Shown one piece after another: positions 16,708-25,193 of a stretch of 64,000 nt of DNA. Each line of letters starts with the position of its first letter. Position 1 is the stretch's first letter. The notes beneath the pieces were generated by a model that did no database searches, was not told the DNA's origin, and saw nothing but the letters and a program-made list of their open reading frames with translations. Made by a program: the position numbers and the translations under genes. Origin of the DNA: Rhizobiales bacterium NRL2 (GTDB lineage Bacteria > Pseudomonadota > Alphaproteobacteria > Minwuiales > Minwuiaceae); contig CP016093.1 of NCBI GenBank assembly GCA_001664005.1, positions 3,897,031-3,961,030 of the forward strand. The letters run 5' to 3'.

Positions 16708-17163
16708 ATGGCTGGACTCTGGTACGACGAATTCGAGATCGGGATGGTGTTCCAGCACCCGATCCGCCGCACGATCACCGAGACCGACAATGTCTGGTTC
16801 ACGGCGATCACGCACAACCCGGCGCTGCTTCATCTCGATGAAGAGTATTGCAGGGAGCATACGGAATACGGTCAGCGCATCGTCAATTCCGGCTTCACGC
16901 TGGCGCTGATGGTCGGCATCTCCGTGGGCGACACCACGCTGGGGACGACCGCCGCCAATCTCGGCTGGGACGAAGTGCGGTTCCCCGCACCGCTGTTCCA
17001 TGGCGACACCATCCGCGTCGAGACAGAGATCGTCGACATGCGCGAGAGCAAGTCCAAGGGCGACCGCGGCATCGTCACCTTCCTGCACCGCGCCTACAAG
17101 CAGGACGGCACCCTGGTCGCCCACTGCAAGCGCGCCGGCATGATGCTGAAGAAGCCGTCATGA
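16708..17163 (+). CDS. MaoC-type hotdog dehydratase/hydratase
   Basis: A 151-residue single-hotdog enoyl-CoA hydratase-type protein. The catalytic region TETDNVWFTAITHNPALLHLD has Asp27, His36 and His42 in the pattern of MaoC hydratases (quoted in part: FTAITHNPALLHLD). GGGGAGG precedes the ATG at 16708. Its stop overlaps the start of a CitE-like lyase gene (ATGA). Pairs of this kind act in mesaconyl-CoA/methylmalyl-CoA and itaconyl-CoA/citramalyl-CoA chemistry, where a double bond is hydrated and the product is then cleaved. The actual substrate is not shown by the sequence. Confidence 0.85.
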   Translation: MAGLWYDEFEIGMVFQHPIRRTITETDNVWFTAITHNPALLHLDEEYCREHTEYGQRIVNSGFTLALMVGISVGDTTLGTTAANLGWDEVRFPAPLFHGDTIRVETEIVDMRESKSKGDRGIVTFLHRAYKQDGTLVAHCKRAGMMLKKPS

Positions 17164-18053
17164 CGGAGGCCCCGCTCCGCTCCATGCTGTTCGTCCCCGG
17201 CGACAGCGAGAAGAAATTCGCCAAGGCGCACGATGTCGGCGCGGACGCCCTGATCCTCGATCTGGAGGATTCGGTCTCGCCGGCGAAGAAGCCGGGCGCG
17301 CGGGAGACCGTGCTGGCGATGCTGGCCCAGCGGCGGACGGAAGGCCCCGAACTCTGGGTGCGCATCAATCCGCTCGACACCGAGTTCGTGCTCGACGATC
17401 TCGCGGCCATCGTGAAGGGCAGGCCCGATGGCATCATCGCGCCCAAGACCAACGGCCCGGACGATGTCCGCCAGCTCGGCCACTACCTGGACGCGCTGGA
17501 GGCGCGGGATGGCGTCGACCCGGGTTCGATCCGGATCATTCCCGTGGCGACCGAAACGGCTCGCGCGCCGTTCACCCTGGGCGATTTCGCCGACGCGGGC
17601 CTCACCCGCCTGCTGGGTCTGACCTGGGGTGCGGAGGATATCTCGACAGCCATCGGGGCCACCACCAACATGGCGCCTGACGGACGCTGGGCGCTGACCT
17701 ACCGCACCATCCGTTCGCTCTGTCTGCTGGCCGCGAAGGCCGCCGGCGTGCAGGCGCTGGAGACGGTGGCCACCGACTTCCGCGACGAGGAGGCGCTGCG
17801 CCGATCCTCCCGGGAGGCCCAGCGCGAGGGCTTTACCGGCCGCATGGCCATCCATCCCGCCCAGGTCGCGCCGATCAACGAGAGCTTCACGCCCGACACC
17901 GAGGACGTCGACTTCGCCCGCCGCGTGGTGGACGCCTTCGCGGCGCAACCGGACGCCGGGACGGTCGGTCTTGACGGCAAGATGCTGGACATCCCGCACC
18001 TGAAGCAGGCGCAGCAGGTTCTCGCCCTGCACGACGCTTACAGCAACCGCTGA
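17160..18053 (+). CDS. CoA ester lyase, CitE/HpcH family
   Basis: A 297-residue TIM-barrel lyase. It begins LRSMLFVPGDSEKKFAKA, the family's N-terminal signature. It has LILDLEDSV with the metal-binding acidic residues, WVRINPLDT with the CoA-contacting Arg, and the metal site in GLTWGAEDIS. Relatives cleave malyl-, methylmalyl- or citramalyl-CoA to acetyl- or propionyl-CoA plus a 2-oxoacid. It is translationally coupled to the MaoC hydratase and followed 67 bases later by an acyl-CoA ligase on the same strand. The three may convert one dicarboxylic acid into central metabolites. Confidence 0.88.
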   Translation: MTEAPLRSMLFVPGDSEKKFAKAHDVGADALILDLEDSVSPAKKPGARETVLAMLAQRRTEGPELWVRINPLDTEFVLDDLAAIVKGRPDGIIAPKTNGPDDVRQLGHYLDALEARDGVDPGSIRIIPVATETARAPFTLGDFADAGLTRLLGLTWGAEDISTAIGATTNMAPDGRWALTYRTIRSLCLLAAKAAGVQALETVATDFRDEEALRRSSREAQREGFTGRMAIHPAQVAPINESFTPDTEDVDFARRVVDAFAAQPDAGTVGLDGKMLDIPHLKQAQQVLALHDAYSNR

Positions 18054-18120
18054 ACCAACGCCGCACGCCGGCCGCAGGTGATGCCGGCAGGCGGCGCAGA
18101 CCAAGGAGGCACAGGCCCCG

Positions 18121-19794
18121 ATGAATCCGATGAACCCGCTCCATACGATGGAATTCGACGTCGAGAGTTTCCACAACCGCCGCAACGACCAGCGCTGGAA
18201 CCGCGTTTCGGTGGGCGACATCATCGAACGCTATACATGGAACGACCCGCACAAGACGGCGCTGGTCGCCACGCCGGACGCGACCATCAATCCGGCGCAT
18301 GCCCGGCTGAGCTACCGCGAAGCCAACGACCTGATGAACCGTATCTCCAACGGTCTGCTGAACAAGGGTCTGGAGCGTGCGACCGTCGTCGCCATGCTGT
18401 GCGACAACTCCAACGAGGCATGGCTTTCCAAGGTCGCGATCGGCAAGGCCGGCATGGTCGCCGCACCCGTCAACGCCATGATGGCGCCCGACGTGATCAC
18501 CGACGCGCTGAAGCGGGTGGGCGCGGAGTGCGCCATCGTCGACGCTCTGCTCTGGGAAAAGCTGTCCGGCGCATTCGACGCCGCCGGCGTGAAGCCGATC
18601 ATGCTGATCGGCGGACCGGAGGACGGCGAGACGCCCAATTTCGATCAGTTCATCGAGAAGCAGACCGCCGACGAGCCGGACGTCAGGATCCACGGCGACG
18701 ATATCTGGCAGATCCTGTTCACCTCCGGCACGACGGCCGCGCCGAAGGCGGTGATGATCTCCCACACCTATACCTACATGTGCGCCTACAGCTACGCGCT
18801 GTCGATCACCCGCGGTCTGGCGCACGAATCCGATCTTCGCCAGGGCGTCTTCACGCCGATGATCTTTCACATCGGCGACCAGATCTGCATGTTCTCGCCG
18901 CTGCTCTGCGGCGGCACCGTGGTCATGGGCCGCAAGCCCGAGGGCCACAACATGGCCGGCGCCATCACCCGGGAACGCATCACCTGCCTGTTCGGCGGTT
19001 CGCCGCAGTTCGTCGAGGATATGATCCGGGCCTGTCAGGACAACCCCAAGTCCTACGACCTCTCCTCGATCACGGTGATGTACTACGGCTGGGCGCCGAT
19101 GGCGCCGGGCTCGCTCGCCGCCTTCCGCAAGATGTGTTCGCCGGATGCGACCTTCTTCGAGATCATCGGCCAGACCGAATGCGTGCCGTGCCACAAGTTC
19201 GTCATCGACCGGCACCTTGACGTCTACATGCGCAACGCGCCGGCGGTGAACCATGTGGGCCTGCCGGCGCCCATCCTGGCGTCCACGATCATGGACGAGG
19301 AGGGCAACGACCTGCGCGGCCAGCCCGGCGTGCAGGGCGAGGCGGTCTACCGCTCGCCGGCGATCTTCTCCGGCTACTACAAGGATCTGGAGGCGACGAA
19401 GGAATCGCTGAAATATGGCTGGTTCCGGTCGGGTGACAGCTTCGTCTTCGACGAGACCGACGAACTGCGGATCATGGTCGACCGCTACAAGGACATCGTG
19501 AAATCCGGCGGCGAGAACGTCTCCTCGATCCGCGTGGAATCGGTGCTGCAGCAGCATCCGGCGGTCGAGCGCGCGGCGGTGATCGGCCTGCCTGACGACC
19601 GCTGGGGCGAAGCCGTGACCGCGTGCATCATCCCGGCAAACGGCAAGGAACTCGACGAGAAGGACATCATCGCCTTCTGCCGCGAACGCCTGGCCGGCTT
19701 CGAGACGCCGAAACGGATCGTCCCGGTCAAGGAGTTCCCGACCACCGTCGGCGGCAAGATCCTGAAGTACAAGCTGCGCCAGCAACTCGGCTGA
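18121..19794 (+). CDS. Acyl-CoA synthetase (AMP-forming)
   Basis: A 557-residue adenylate-forming ligase. Core motifs are intact: the P-loop ILFTSGTTAAPKAVM, the A5 segment FFEIIGQTE, the A7 hinge region GWFRSGDSFVF, and the C-terminal catalytic lysine in GGKILKYKLR. It activates a carboxylic acid through acyl-AMP to acyl-CoA. As the third gene after the MaoC hydratase and the CitE-like lyase, it would supply their substrate. It is more divergent from the two other ligases in this window than they are from each other. Confidence 0.9.
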   Translation: MNPMNPLHTMEFDVESFHNRRNDQRWNRVSVGDIIERYTWNDPHKTALVATPDATINPAHARLSYREANDLMNRISNGLLNKGLERATVVAMLCDNSNEAWLSKVAIGKAGMVAAPVNAMMAPDVITDALKRVGAECAIVDALLWEKLSGAFDAAGVKPIMLIGGPEDGETPNFDQFIEKQTADEPDVRIHGDDIWQILFTSGTTAAPKAVMISHTYTYMCAYSYALSITRGLAHESDLRQGVFTPMIFHIGDQICMFSPLLCGGTVVMGRKPEGHNMAGAITRERITCLFGGSPQFVEDMIRACQDNPKSYDLSSITVMYYGWAPMAPGSLAAFRKMCSPDATFFEIIGQTECVPCHKFVIDRHLDVYMRNAPAVNHVGLPAPILASTIMDEEGNDLRGQPGVQGEAVYRSPAIFSGYYKDLEATKESLKYGWFRSGDSFVFDETDELRIMVDRYKDIVKSGGENVSSIRVESVLQQHPAVERAAVIGLPDDRWGEAVTACIIPANGKELDEKDIIAFCRERLAGFETPKRIVPVKEFPTTVGGKILKYKLRQQLG

Positions 19795-19804
19795 CGGGCT
19801 CGCT

Positions 19805-19843
19805 GTGGGGGACGGCTCGCGAAGCCGCCAGCCGCGCCCCCAC
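19805..19843. terminator. Inverted repeat between convergent genes, possible terminator
   Basis: GTGGGGG (19805-19811) pairs with CCCCCAC (19837-19843), and an inner GGCT/AGCC pair stiffens the loop. It lies between the ends of the CoA ligase and the SIMPL gene. There is no T-run, so intrinsic termination is uncertain. Confidence 0.35.
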
Positions 19844-19850
19844 GGCTCTT

Positions 19851-20576
19851 CTATTCCTCGATCTCGTAGACCGCACTCAGACCGACGCTGACTTCGGATT
19901 CGCCCGGCGAGACGGGTGTCGGCGCCGAATCCATCGCTTCGGCGCGCATCGCGTACTCCATCGGGCGCGGCGGGCGCATGCCGCCGGATTCGGAGAGACT
20001 GAGCAGCCGGCCGATCTTCAGCCCGGCCGTGCGGGCGTAGAAATCCCGGCGCGCCTCCAGCGCCGCGACCGCGTTCGTGCGCGCCTCGGTCAGCAATTGC
20101 TCCTGTTCGCTGAAGGCGAAGGAGATGTTGCCGATGTCATTGGCGCCCGCGGCCACCAGGGCGTCGAGCGCTGCACCGACCTTTTTCAGGTCACGCACCG
20201 TGATGTTCACCCGGTTCGTGGCGCGATAGCCGTTGATCCGCGGGCTGCTGCGCTCGGGATTGCGGTGGTAGATCGGCGACAGGCTGATGCCGGCGGTCTG
20301 GATATCGCGTTCGTCGACACCCGAATCGCGAACCGTCGCGACAATGCGGTTCATCCGAGCGCGCTGCTCCGTCATCGCCTCGCTGGCGCTGTTGGCCTCC
20401 GCCACCACGCCGGCGGAAACCCGCGCCACGTCCGGCACGGCGCTGGCCGTGCCCTCGACGGAAATGTGCAGTTTGCCCGGCTCCCGCTCCTGAGGCTGCG
20501 CCATCGCGGCCGGGGCAAGAGTCAGCACGATCAGCCCGACGCCGGCGGCGCCCGCTCTCAATGTCGATAACAACAT
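19851..20576 (-). CDS. SIMPL (DUF541) domain periplasmic protein
   Basis: A 241-residue exported protein: signal peptide (LLSTLRAGAAGVGLIVLTLA, cleavage near AMAQ), then a SIMPL domain (LHISVEGTASAVPDVARVSAGV at its start, quoted in part: VEGTASAVPDVARV). Family members (YggE, BP26) are periplasmic and are linked to oxidative stress; the mechanism is not known. The ATG at 20576 is preferred over 20588 because GGAG lies 6 bases before it. Single gene, convergent with the CoA ligase. Confidence 0.85.
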   Translation of the reverse strand: MLLSTLRAGAAGVGLIVLTLAPAAMAQPQEREPGKLHISVEGTASAVPDVARVSAGVVAEANSASEAMTEQRARMNRIVATVRDSGVDERDIQTAGISLSPIYHRNPERSSPRINGYRATNRVNITVRDLKKVGAALDALVAAGANDIGNISFAFSEQEQLLTEARTNAVAALEARRDFYARTAGLKIGRLLSLSESGGMRPPRPMEYAMRAEAMDSAPTPVSPGESEVSVGLSAVYEIEE

Positions 20577-20689
20577 GGCTCGCTCCATCGGTTGCGCGGC
20601 GGACGGGATCGCCCGCCGGCGCCTTCATGCCACCGCATCGTGACCGGTTCGAGGCTCACGAAGGCGGCTGGAGTCTCACCATGTGGTAA

Positions 20690-22348
20690 TCAGGATGCGC
20701 GCGCCAACCGGTCGCCCTTCAGCCGGATGCCGGCGGCCTCCCGGTCCCAGGTGTCGTCAGTGACGCCTTCCTTGCGCAACTCCGCCTTCTGGACCTTGGC
20801 CGTCGGCGTCTTGGGCAGTTCGGCGACCACGCGGACATAGCGCGGGACCATGAAGTGGGCCATGCGCGGTTTCAGGAACTCGATCAGCTCCACCGGGTCG
20901 ATCTCGCGGCCCTCGACGGGCGCACAGACCACCATGACCTCGTCCTCGCTCATCTCATTGGGCACGGCGATCGCCGCGACTTCCCGCACGGCCGGATGGG
21001 CGCCGACCTCGGCTTCCACCTCGAACGACGAGATGTTCTCGCCGCGCCGGCGGATGGCGTCCTTCATGCGGTCGACGAAGTAGAAGTTGCCCTCGCCGTC
21101 CATGCGGAAGGCATCGCCGGTGTGGAACCAGCCGTTCCGCCAGGCCTTCGCCGTCGCCTCCGCGTTGTTGTAGTAGCCCGAGTTCATGGCCCATGGCCGG
21201 TCGGTGCGGATCATCATCTCGCCGATCTCGCCGACCGGCACCTCGCAGTCGTTGTCGTCGACCAGCCGGACCTCGACACCGGCGCGGGCCTTGCCGCAGG
21301 TGCCGCGGATCTCGGGGTTCGGCTCCGAGAAGATCGGCGTGGAGACCTCGGTCATGTTGAAGATCGTGTAGACCTCGACGCCGAAGCGCGCGGCGAATTT
21401 CCTGATGTCGCCCGCCAGCGGCACCATGAACATCACGCGCAGCGGATTGTCCGCGTCGTTCTCCGTCTCGGGCAGCTTCTCGATGAACTGCGCCATCACG
21501 CCCAGCAGGAAGGTCGCCGTCGTCTCCGTCTTCCGGATCACGTCCCAGAAGGAGGCGGTGTCGAAGCGGTCCACCAGCGTGATCGAGCCGCCGCGCACCA
21601 GCATGTTGTAGGTGATGCCGGAACCGCCGATGTGGAACATCGGGAGGTTCACCAGATAGCGGTCCTCGCCGGTGACGCAGGGCCAGCTCTCCGGCCCCGC
21701 GTTGGAATAGAGGTGCAGATAGGAGCACAGCACCGCCTTCGACGGCCCGGTGGTGCCGGACGTGAAGATGATCTGATGCGGATCCCAGGGCTCGATGGTG
21801 CGCTCGGGCGCCGCAATCGTCCCCTTCTCCGGCAACAGGACGTCTGCATAGGCGCGGCAATCCAGCCCTTCGATCTCCGCCGTCCCGGCGACGCCGATCA
21901 GTCGCTCCAGCTTCGCCGTGTCGATTTCCGCCAGCCGCGGCGCCAGATCCGCGTGTGCCACGATCAGCCGGGCGTCGGAGATATTGACGACATGGGCCAG
22001 CAGGTTGCCGCGATAGCTGGTGTTGATCCCCACATAGACCGCGCCGAGATAGTTCAGCGCCAGGAAGAGGCGCAGGTTCTCGGGCGAGTTCGGCAGCCAG
22101 ACAATGACGTGATCGCCCTGACGCACACCCATCTGCTGCAGGCCGAGCGCCGTCTGCAGCACCTTCTCGCGCAGTTCGGCATAGGTCCAGTTCGCGCCGT
22201 CCTCGAACACCACGAAGGCCTTGTCGGGGCATTCGCGGTTCCAGCGCTCGATCAGGTTGCGCACGACGACGTCGTCGCGCGGCGGGATGCGCGGATCGGC
22301 GGTCTCCGCTGACGCGTCGGCCGGCTCGGTCTGGATGTCGATGCTCAT
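20690..22348 (-). CDS. Acyl-CoA synthetase (AMP-forming), CaiC-like
   Basis: A 552-residue adenylate-forming ligase with P-loop IIFTSGTTGPSKAVL, an A7/A8 region containing GDAFR and RMKDAIRRRGENISSFEVE, and the C-terminal catalytic lysine in PTAKVQKAELR. The RRRGENIS segment is the form seen in carnitine/crotonobetaine-CoA ligase relatives. It is a close paralogue of the ligase at 59031-60665: the two share long identical stretches near the C-terminus such as RMAHFM and TWDREAAG. It follows a double-hotdog dehydratase and a TRAP transporter on the same strand, so the natural reading is import followed by CoA activation. The first in-frame ATG is at 22348; the codon upstream is TTG. Confidence 0.9.
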   Translation of the reverse strand: MSIDIQTEPADASAETADPRIPPRDDVVVRNLIERWNRECPDKAFVVFEDGANWTYAELREKVLQTALGLQQMGVRQGDHVIVWLPNSPENLRLFLALNYLGAVYVGINTSYRGNLLAHVVNISDARLIVAHADLAPRLAEIDTAKLERLIGVAGTAEIEGLDCRAYADVLLPEKGTIAAPERTIEPWDPHQIIFTSGTTGPSKAVLCSYLHLYSNAGPESWPCVTGEDRYLVNLPMFHIGGSGITYNMLVRGGSITLVDRFDTASFWDVIRKTETTATFLLGVMAQFIEKLPETENDADNPLRVMFMVPLAGDIRKFAARFGVEVYTIFNMTEVSTPIFSEPNPEIRGTCGKARAGVEVRLVDDNDCEVPVGEIGEMMIRTDRPWAMNSGYYNNAEATAKAWRNGWFHTGDAFRMDGEGNFYFVDRMKDAIRRRGENISSFEVEAEVGAHPAVREVAAIAVPNEMSEDEVMVVCAPVEGREIDPVELIEFLKPRMAHFMVPRYVRVVAELPKTPTAKVQKAELRKEGVTDDTWDREAAGIRLKGDRLARAS

Positions 22349-22385
22349 CGTCAATCAGCTCCAGTCATTGTCGGACGGGGGGCGC

Positions 22386-23252
22386 TCAGACGGAATGCAG
22401 TTCCGCGACGCCGCAGGAGAGCACCGGGCGGCCGTCGGCGTTGACCGTGTCGAACTCTATCCCGTCGCCCGCCGCGCGGTGGCGGACGGTGATCGTCTCC
22501 CCGGGGATCACCATGCCCGTGAACCGGCAGGCGAAGCGCTTCAGCCGCCTGGGGTCGCCGCCGGCATGAGCCCGGATCACCCGGTCCATTGCCAGCGCCC
22601 AGGTGGCCGACCCGTGCAGGATGATATCGGGAAGGTCAGCGGCCAGCGCAACCAGCCGCTCGGTATGGATCGGGTTCCAGATCGGCCCGCCCTCGGAGTA
22701 GATGTGCGGCAGGTGGCGGGCGACGGGCACATCCGTCTTCGCCACCTGCCCTTCGTCGAGAGCGGCCGGCTGCAGCGCGCCGGCGGCGGAATCGCCGGCG
22801 CGGGAGCAGTCCAGCTCCCAGCCGCGCAACATGCCCGAATTGTAGCTGGTGAAGACCGGCGCGCCCTCCCCGTCCACGGTGTCGTAGCGGCAGGTCATCA
22901 GCACGCCGGCCCGGGTCTGACGCAGTACCTCCAGCCAGCCCGTGGTCGTCAGGGTCTCGCCCATGCGGGGCGGACGGTGATAGCGGCTGTCCTGCTCGGC
23001 GTGGACACCGACCTTTCGATACTGGGCCAGGGTCACGCCGATCAGTTCGGAGATCCGAACGCCATCGGCCAGCGGCCATTCGATGGCCGCACACATGGCC
23101 GGCATCATCTCCGCCCCGCCGGGCCGGGCGTCGTCCAGATAGCAGTCGTCGCCCAATTCCAGTCCGGCCGAATAGGCCAGGAGGCGCCTCGGTGTCAGCT
23201 CGGATTCGATCGTTCCGAGCTTCTCCCCCACGCGCGCGCTCGATATCCGCAT
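22386..23252 (-). CDS. MaoC-like double-hotdog dehydratase
   Basis: A 288-residue protein with two hotdog halves. The C-terminal half contains the conserved hydratase-type segment PIHTERLVALAADLP and LHGSATWALAMDRVI. The N-terminal half has the HRPPRMGETLTTTG pattern of FAS1-like dehydratase domains. It should hydrate or dehydrate an acyl-CoA. The start ATG at 23252 lies 16 bases after the stop of the TRAP large permease, and the CoA ligase gene follows 37 bases later. All are on one strand, so it probably acts on the acid brought in by that transporter. Confidence 0.82.
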   Translation of the reverse strand: MRISSARVGEKLGTIESELTPRRLLAYSAGLELGDDCYLDDARPGGAEMMPAMCAAIEWPLADGVRISELIGVTLAQYRKVGVHAEQDSRYHRPPRMGETLTTTGWLEVLRQTRAGVLMTCRYDTVDGEGAPVFTSYNSGMLRGWELDCSRAGDSAAGALQPAALDEGQVAKTDVPVARHLPHIYSEGGPIWNPIHTERLVALAADLPDIILHGSATWALAMDRVIRAHAGGDPRRLKRFACRFTGMVIPGETITVRHRAAGDGIEFDTVNADGRPVLSCGVAELHSV

Positions 23253-23268
23253 GTCCGTTCTCTCCCTC

Positions 23269-24576
23269 TCAGCCCAGCAGGTTCGGCAGGTAGAGAATGA
23301 TCTCGGGGAACGCGATGAGGGCGACGACGACGAACAGATCCGCCACAAGGAACCACGCGATGCCGCGGAAGATCAGCCCCGTCGACGCCAGGTCGCCCAC
23401 CACTCCCTTGATGACGAAGACGTTCAGGCCGATGGGCGGCGTGATCATCCCGATTTCCAGGAACTTGGTGAGCAGCACACCGAACCAGATCAGGCTGAAC
23501 CCGGCCGTGTCCAGAATCGGCAGCAGGATCGGCAGGGTCAGCAGCATCGCGCCGATCGGCTCCAGGAACATCCCCAGCAGCAGATAGATCAGCGAGATGC
23601 CGATCAGCAGCATCAGCGGATCCGCGCCGATGGCCGAGACGCTGTCGGACAGGTAGTCGCCGGCGCCGGAAAACGCCAGGAACCGTGTCAGCATGGAGGC
23701 CCCGATGGCGATGATGAACAGCGATGCCGAGGTCAGCAGCGTCTCCACCAGCGCGTCGCGGAAGCTGGCCCAGGTGAGCGAACCCTTCATCGCCGCGATG
23801 ATGGTCGCCAGCGCGGCGCCGACGGCGCCGGCCTCGCTGGGGGTGAAGGCGCCGGAGAACAGACCGCCGAAGACGCCGAGCATCAGCAGGAACACCGGCC
23901 AGGTTTCCCGCAATGCCAGGATCTTGTCGCGGAAGGTGACTTCCTCGTGAAGCGGCGGCGCAAGTTCGGGGTTCAGCTTGGCGCGGATCACGATCACCGC
24001 GATGTAGCCGAAGGTCGTCAGCAGACCGGCGCCGACGCCGCCCAGGAAGAGCTGGCTGATCGGCACTTCGGCGATGATGCCGTAGAGGATCATCAGGATC
24101 GATGGCGGAATCAGCGCCCCGATGGTGCCGGCTGCGGCCACCGTGCCCGTGGCCAGCGACGGCGCGTAGCGGTGACGCATCATCTCCGGCACCGCGATCC
24201 GGCCCATGGCGGCGGCGCAGGCGACCGAGGATCCGGTGACTGCGGCGAAGCCGGCGGCGCCGAAGACGGTGGCGATGGCGAGACCGCCGGGCAACCGCGA
24301 CAGCCACATCCGGGCGGCGTCGAACATGCCCTTGGTCAGGCCGGCATGGTAGCAGAGAAAGCCCATCAGCAGGAACATCGGTACCGAGCTGAGATGCCAG
24401 GAGGCGGCGAAGCTGTAGGGAATGACCCCCAGCGAACCCCAGGCGGCGCGATCGCCGACCAGAACCCAGATACCGAAGAAGGACACGCCGATCAGCGAGA
24501 CCCCGATGGGCACGCGCAGGGCGATGAGAGCGAGCAGGATGCCGATTCCGGCGAATCCGATCTGGACGTCAGACAG
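23269..24576 (-). CDS. dctM: TRAP transporter large permease DctM, CTG start
   Basis: A 435-residue, 11-13 helix permease that forms the translocation path of a TRAP carrier, with typical segments VTGSSVACAAAMGRIAVPEM and LIPPSILMILYGIIAEVP. Without an ATG or GTG in the right place, the best start is CTG at 24576: AGGAGG lies 6 bases before it, and the peptide then begins (M)SDVQIGFAGIGILLALIAL. This aligns residue for residue with the paralogue at 54342-55649 (MSDLQIGGLGLVILI), and both proteins are exactly 435 residues. The first conventional start (GTG, 24513) would remove most of the first helix. The dctQ stop is in the same frame four codons upstream. Confidence 0.88.
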   Translation of the reverse strand: MSDVQIGFAGIGILLALIALRVPIGVSLIGVSFFGIWVLVGDRAAWGSLGVIPYSFAASWHLSSVPMFLLMGFLCYHAGLTKGMFDAARMWLSRLPGGLAIATVFGAAGFAAVTGSSVACAAAMGRIAVPEMMRHRYAPSLATGTVAAAGTIGALIPPSILMILYGIIAEVPISQLFLGGVGAGLLTTFGYIAVIVIRAKLNPELAPPLHEEVTFRDKILALRETWPVFLLMLGVFGGLFSGAFTPSEAGAVGAALATIIAAMKGSLTWASFRDALVETLLTSASLFIIAIGASMLTRFLAFSGAGDYLSDSVSAIGADPLMLLIGISLIYLLLGMFLEPIGAMLLTLPILLPILDTAGFSLIWFGVLLTKFLEIGMITPPIGLNVFVIKGVVGDLASTGLIFRGIAWFLVADLFVVVALIAFPEIILYLPNLLG

Positions 24577-24585
24577 GGCGGCCTC

Positions 24586-25110
24586 CTATTCGGCGACGAT
24601 GTTTTCGGACCCGCCAGGCTGCGGGCGGCCGGAAAGATAGCTGGCGAAACGGAGCAGCAGCATCAGGACCATCAGTCCCGCGCCCAGCGGCAGCAGGAAG
24701 TGGCCGGGCCAGATCGGCACCTTGGTGCTCTGCTCCATGATGAAGGAGCCGAGATCGTACTTGTCGAGCGCGTCGAACAGGCTGCGATAGGTCAGCAGGC
24801 TGAAGATCACCGCCGAGTAGAGGCAGGTCCAGCCGTGAATGTGACGCTGCCAGCGCGGCGAGAACTGTTCGGTCAGCACTTCGACGGAGATGTGCGAGTT
24901 CCGCCGTTCGGTGAGCGCCAGCGGCAGGAACGCCACCACGACCATGTAGTAGTTCGAGACAAGCGTGATCGTCGCCGGCACGGGCAGGAAGAAGATGAAC
25001 TTGCCCACCACGTCGACCGTGATGTGGATCATCATCAGGACCACGGCGATCGCGCCGATGACCGTCGTCAGATTCGTGGCCCTGGCGAGCCACCTATCGA
25101 TGAAAGACAT
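24586..25110 (-). CDS. dctQ: TRAP transporter small permease DctQ
   Basis: A 174-residue membrane protein with four helices, at about residues 14-34, 47-65, 90-108 and 133-153. It has the RNSHISVEVL motif after helix 2, which is typical of DctQ. It pairs with the DctM encoded directly downstream; the TAG stop is in the same frame as dctM and separated from its CTG start by three codons. It closely resembles DctQ at 55649-56176 in layout. Confidence 0.92.
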   Translation of the reverse strand: MSFIDRWLARATNLTTVIGAIAVVLMMIHITVDVVGKFIFFLPVPATITLVSNYYMVVVAFLPLALTERRNSHISVEVLTEQFSPRWQRHIHGWTCLYSAVIFSLLTYRSLFDALDKYDLGSFIMEQSTKVPIWPGHFLLPLGAGLMVLMLLLRFASYLSGRPQPGGSENIVAE

Positions 25111-25193
25111 GTTGCGGTTCCGGAATTCGTGACGTTCTGGCCGGGGCGGCGGCAGGAGACGGCGGCATCAGCCGCCGCCTCTGCCGTTCGGCC

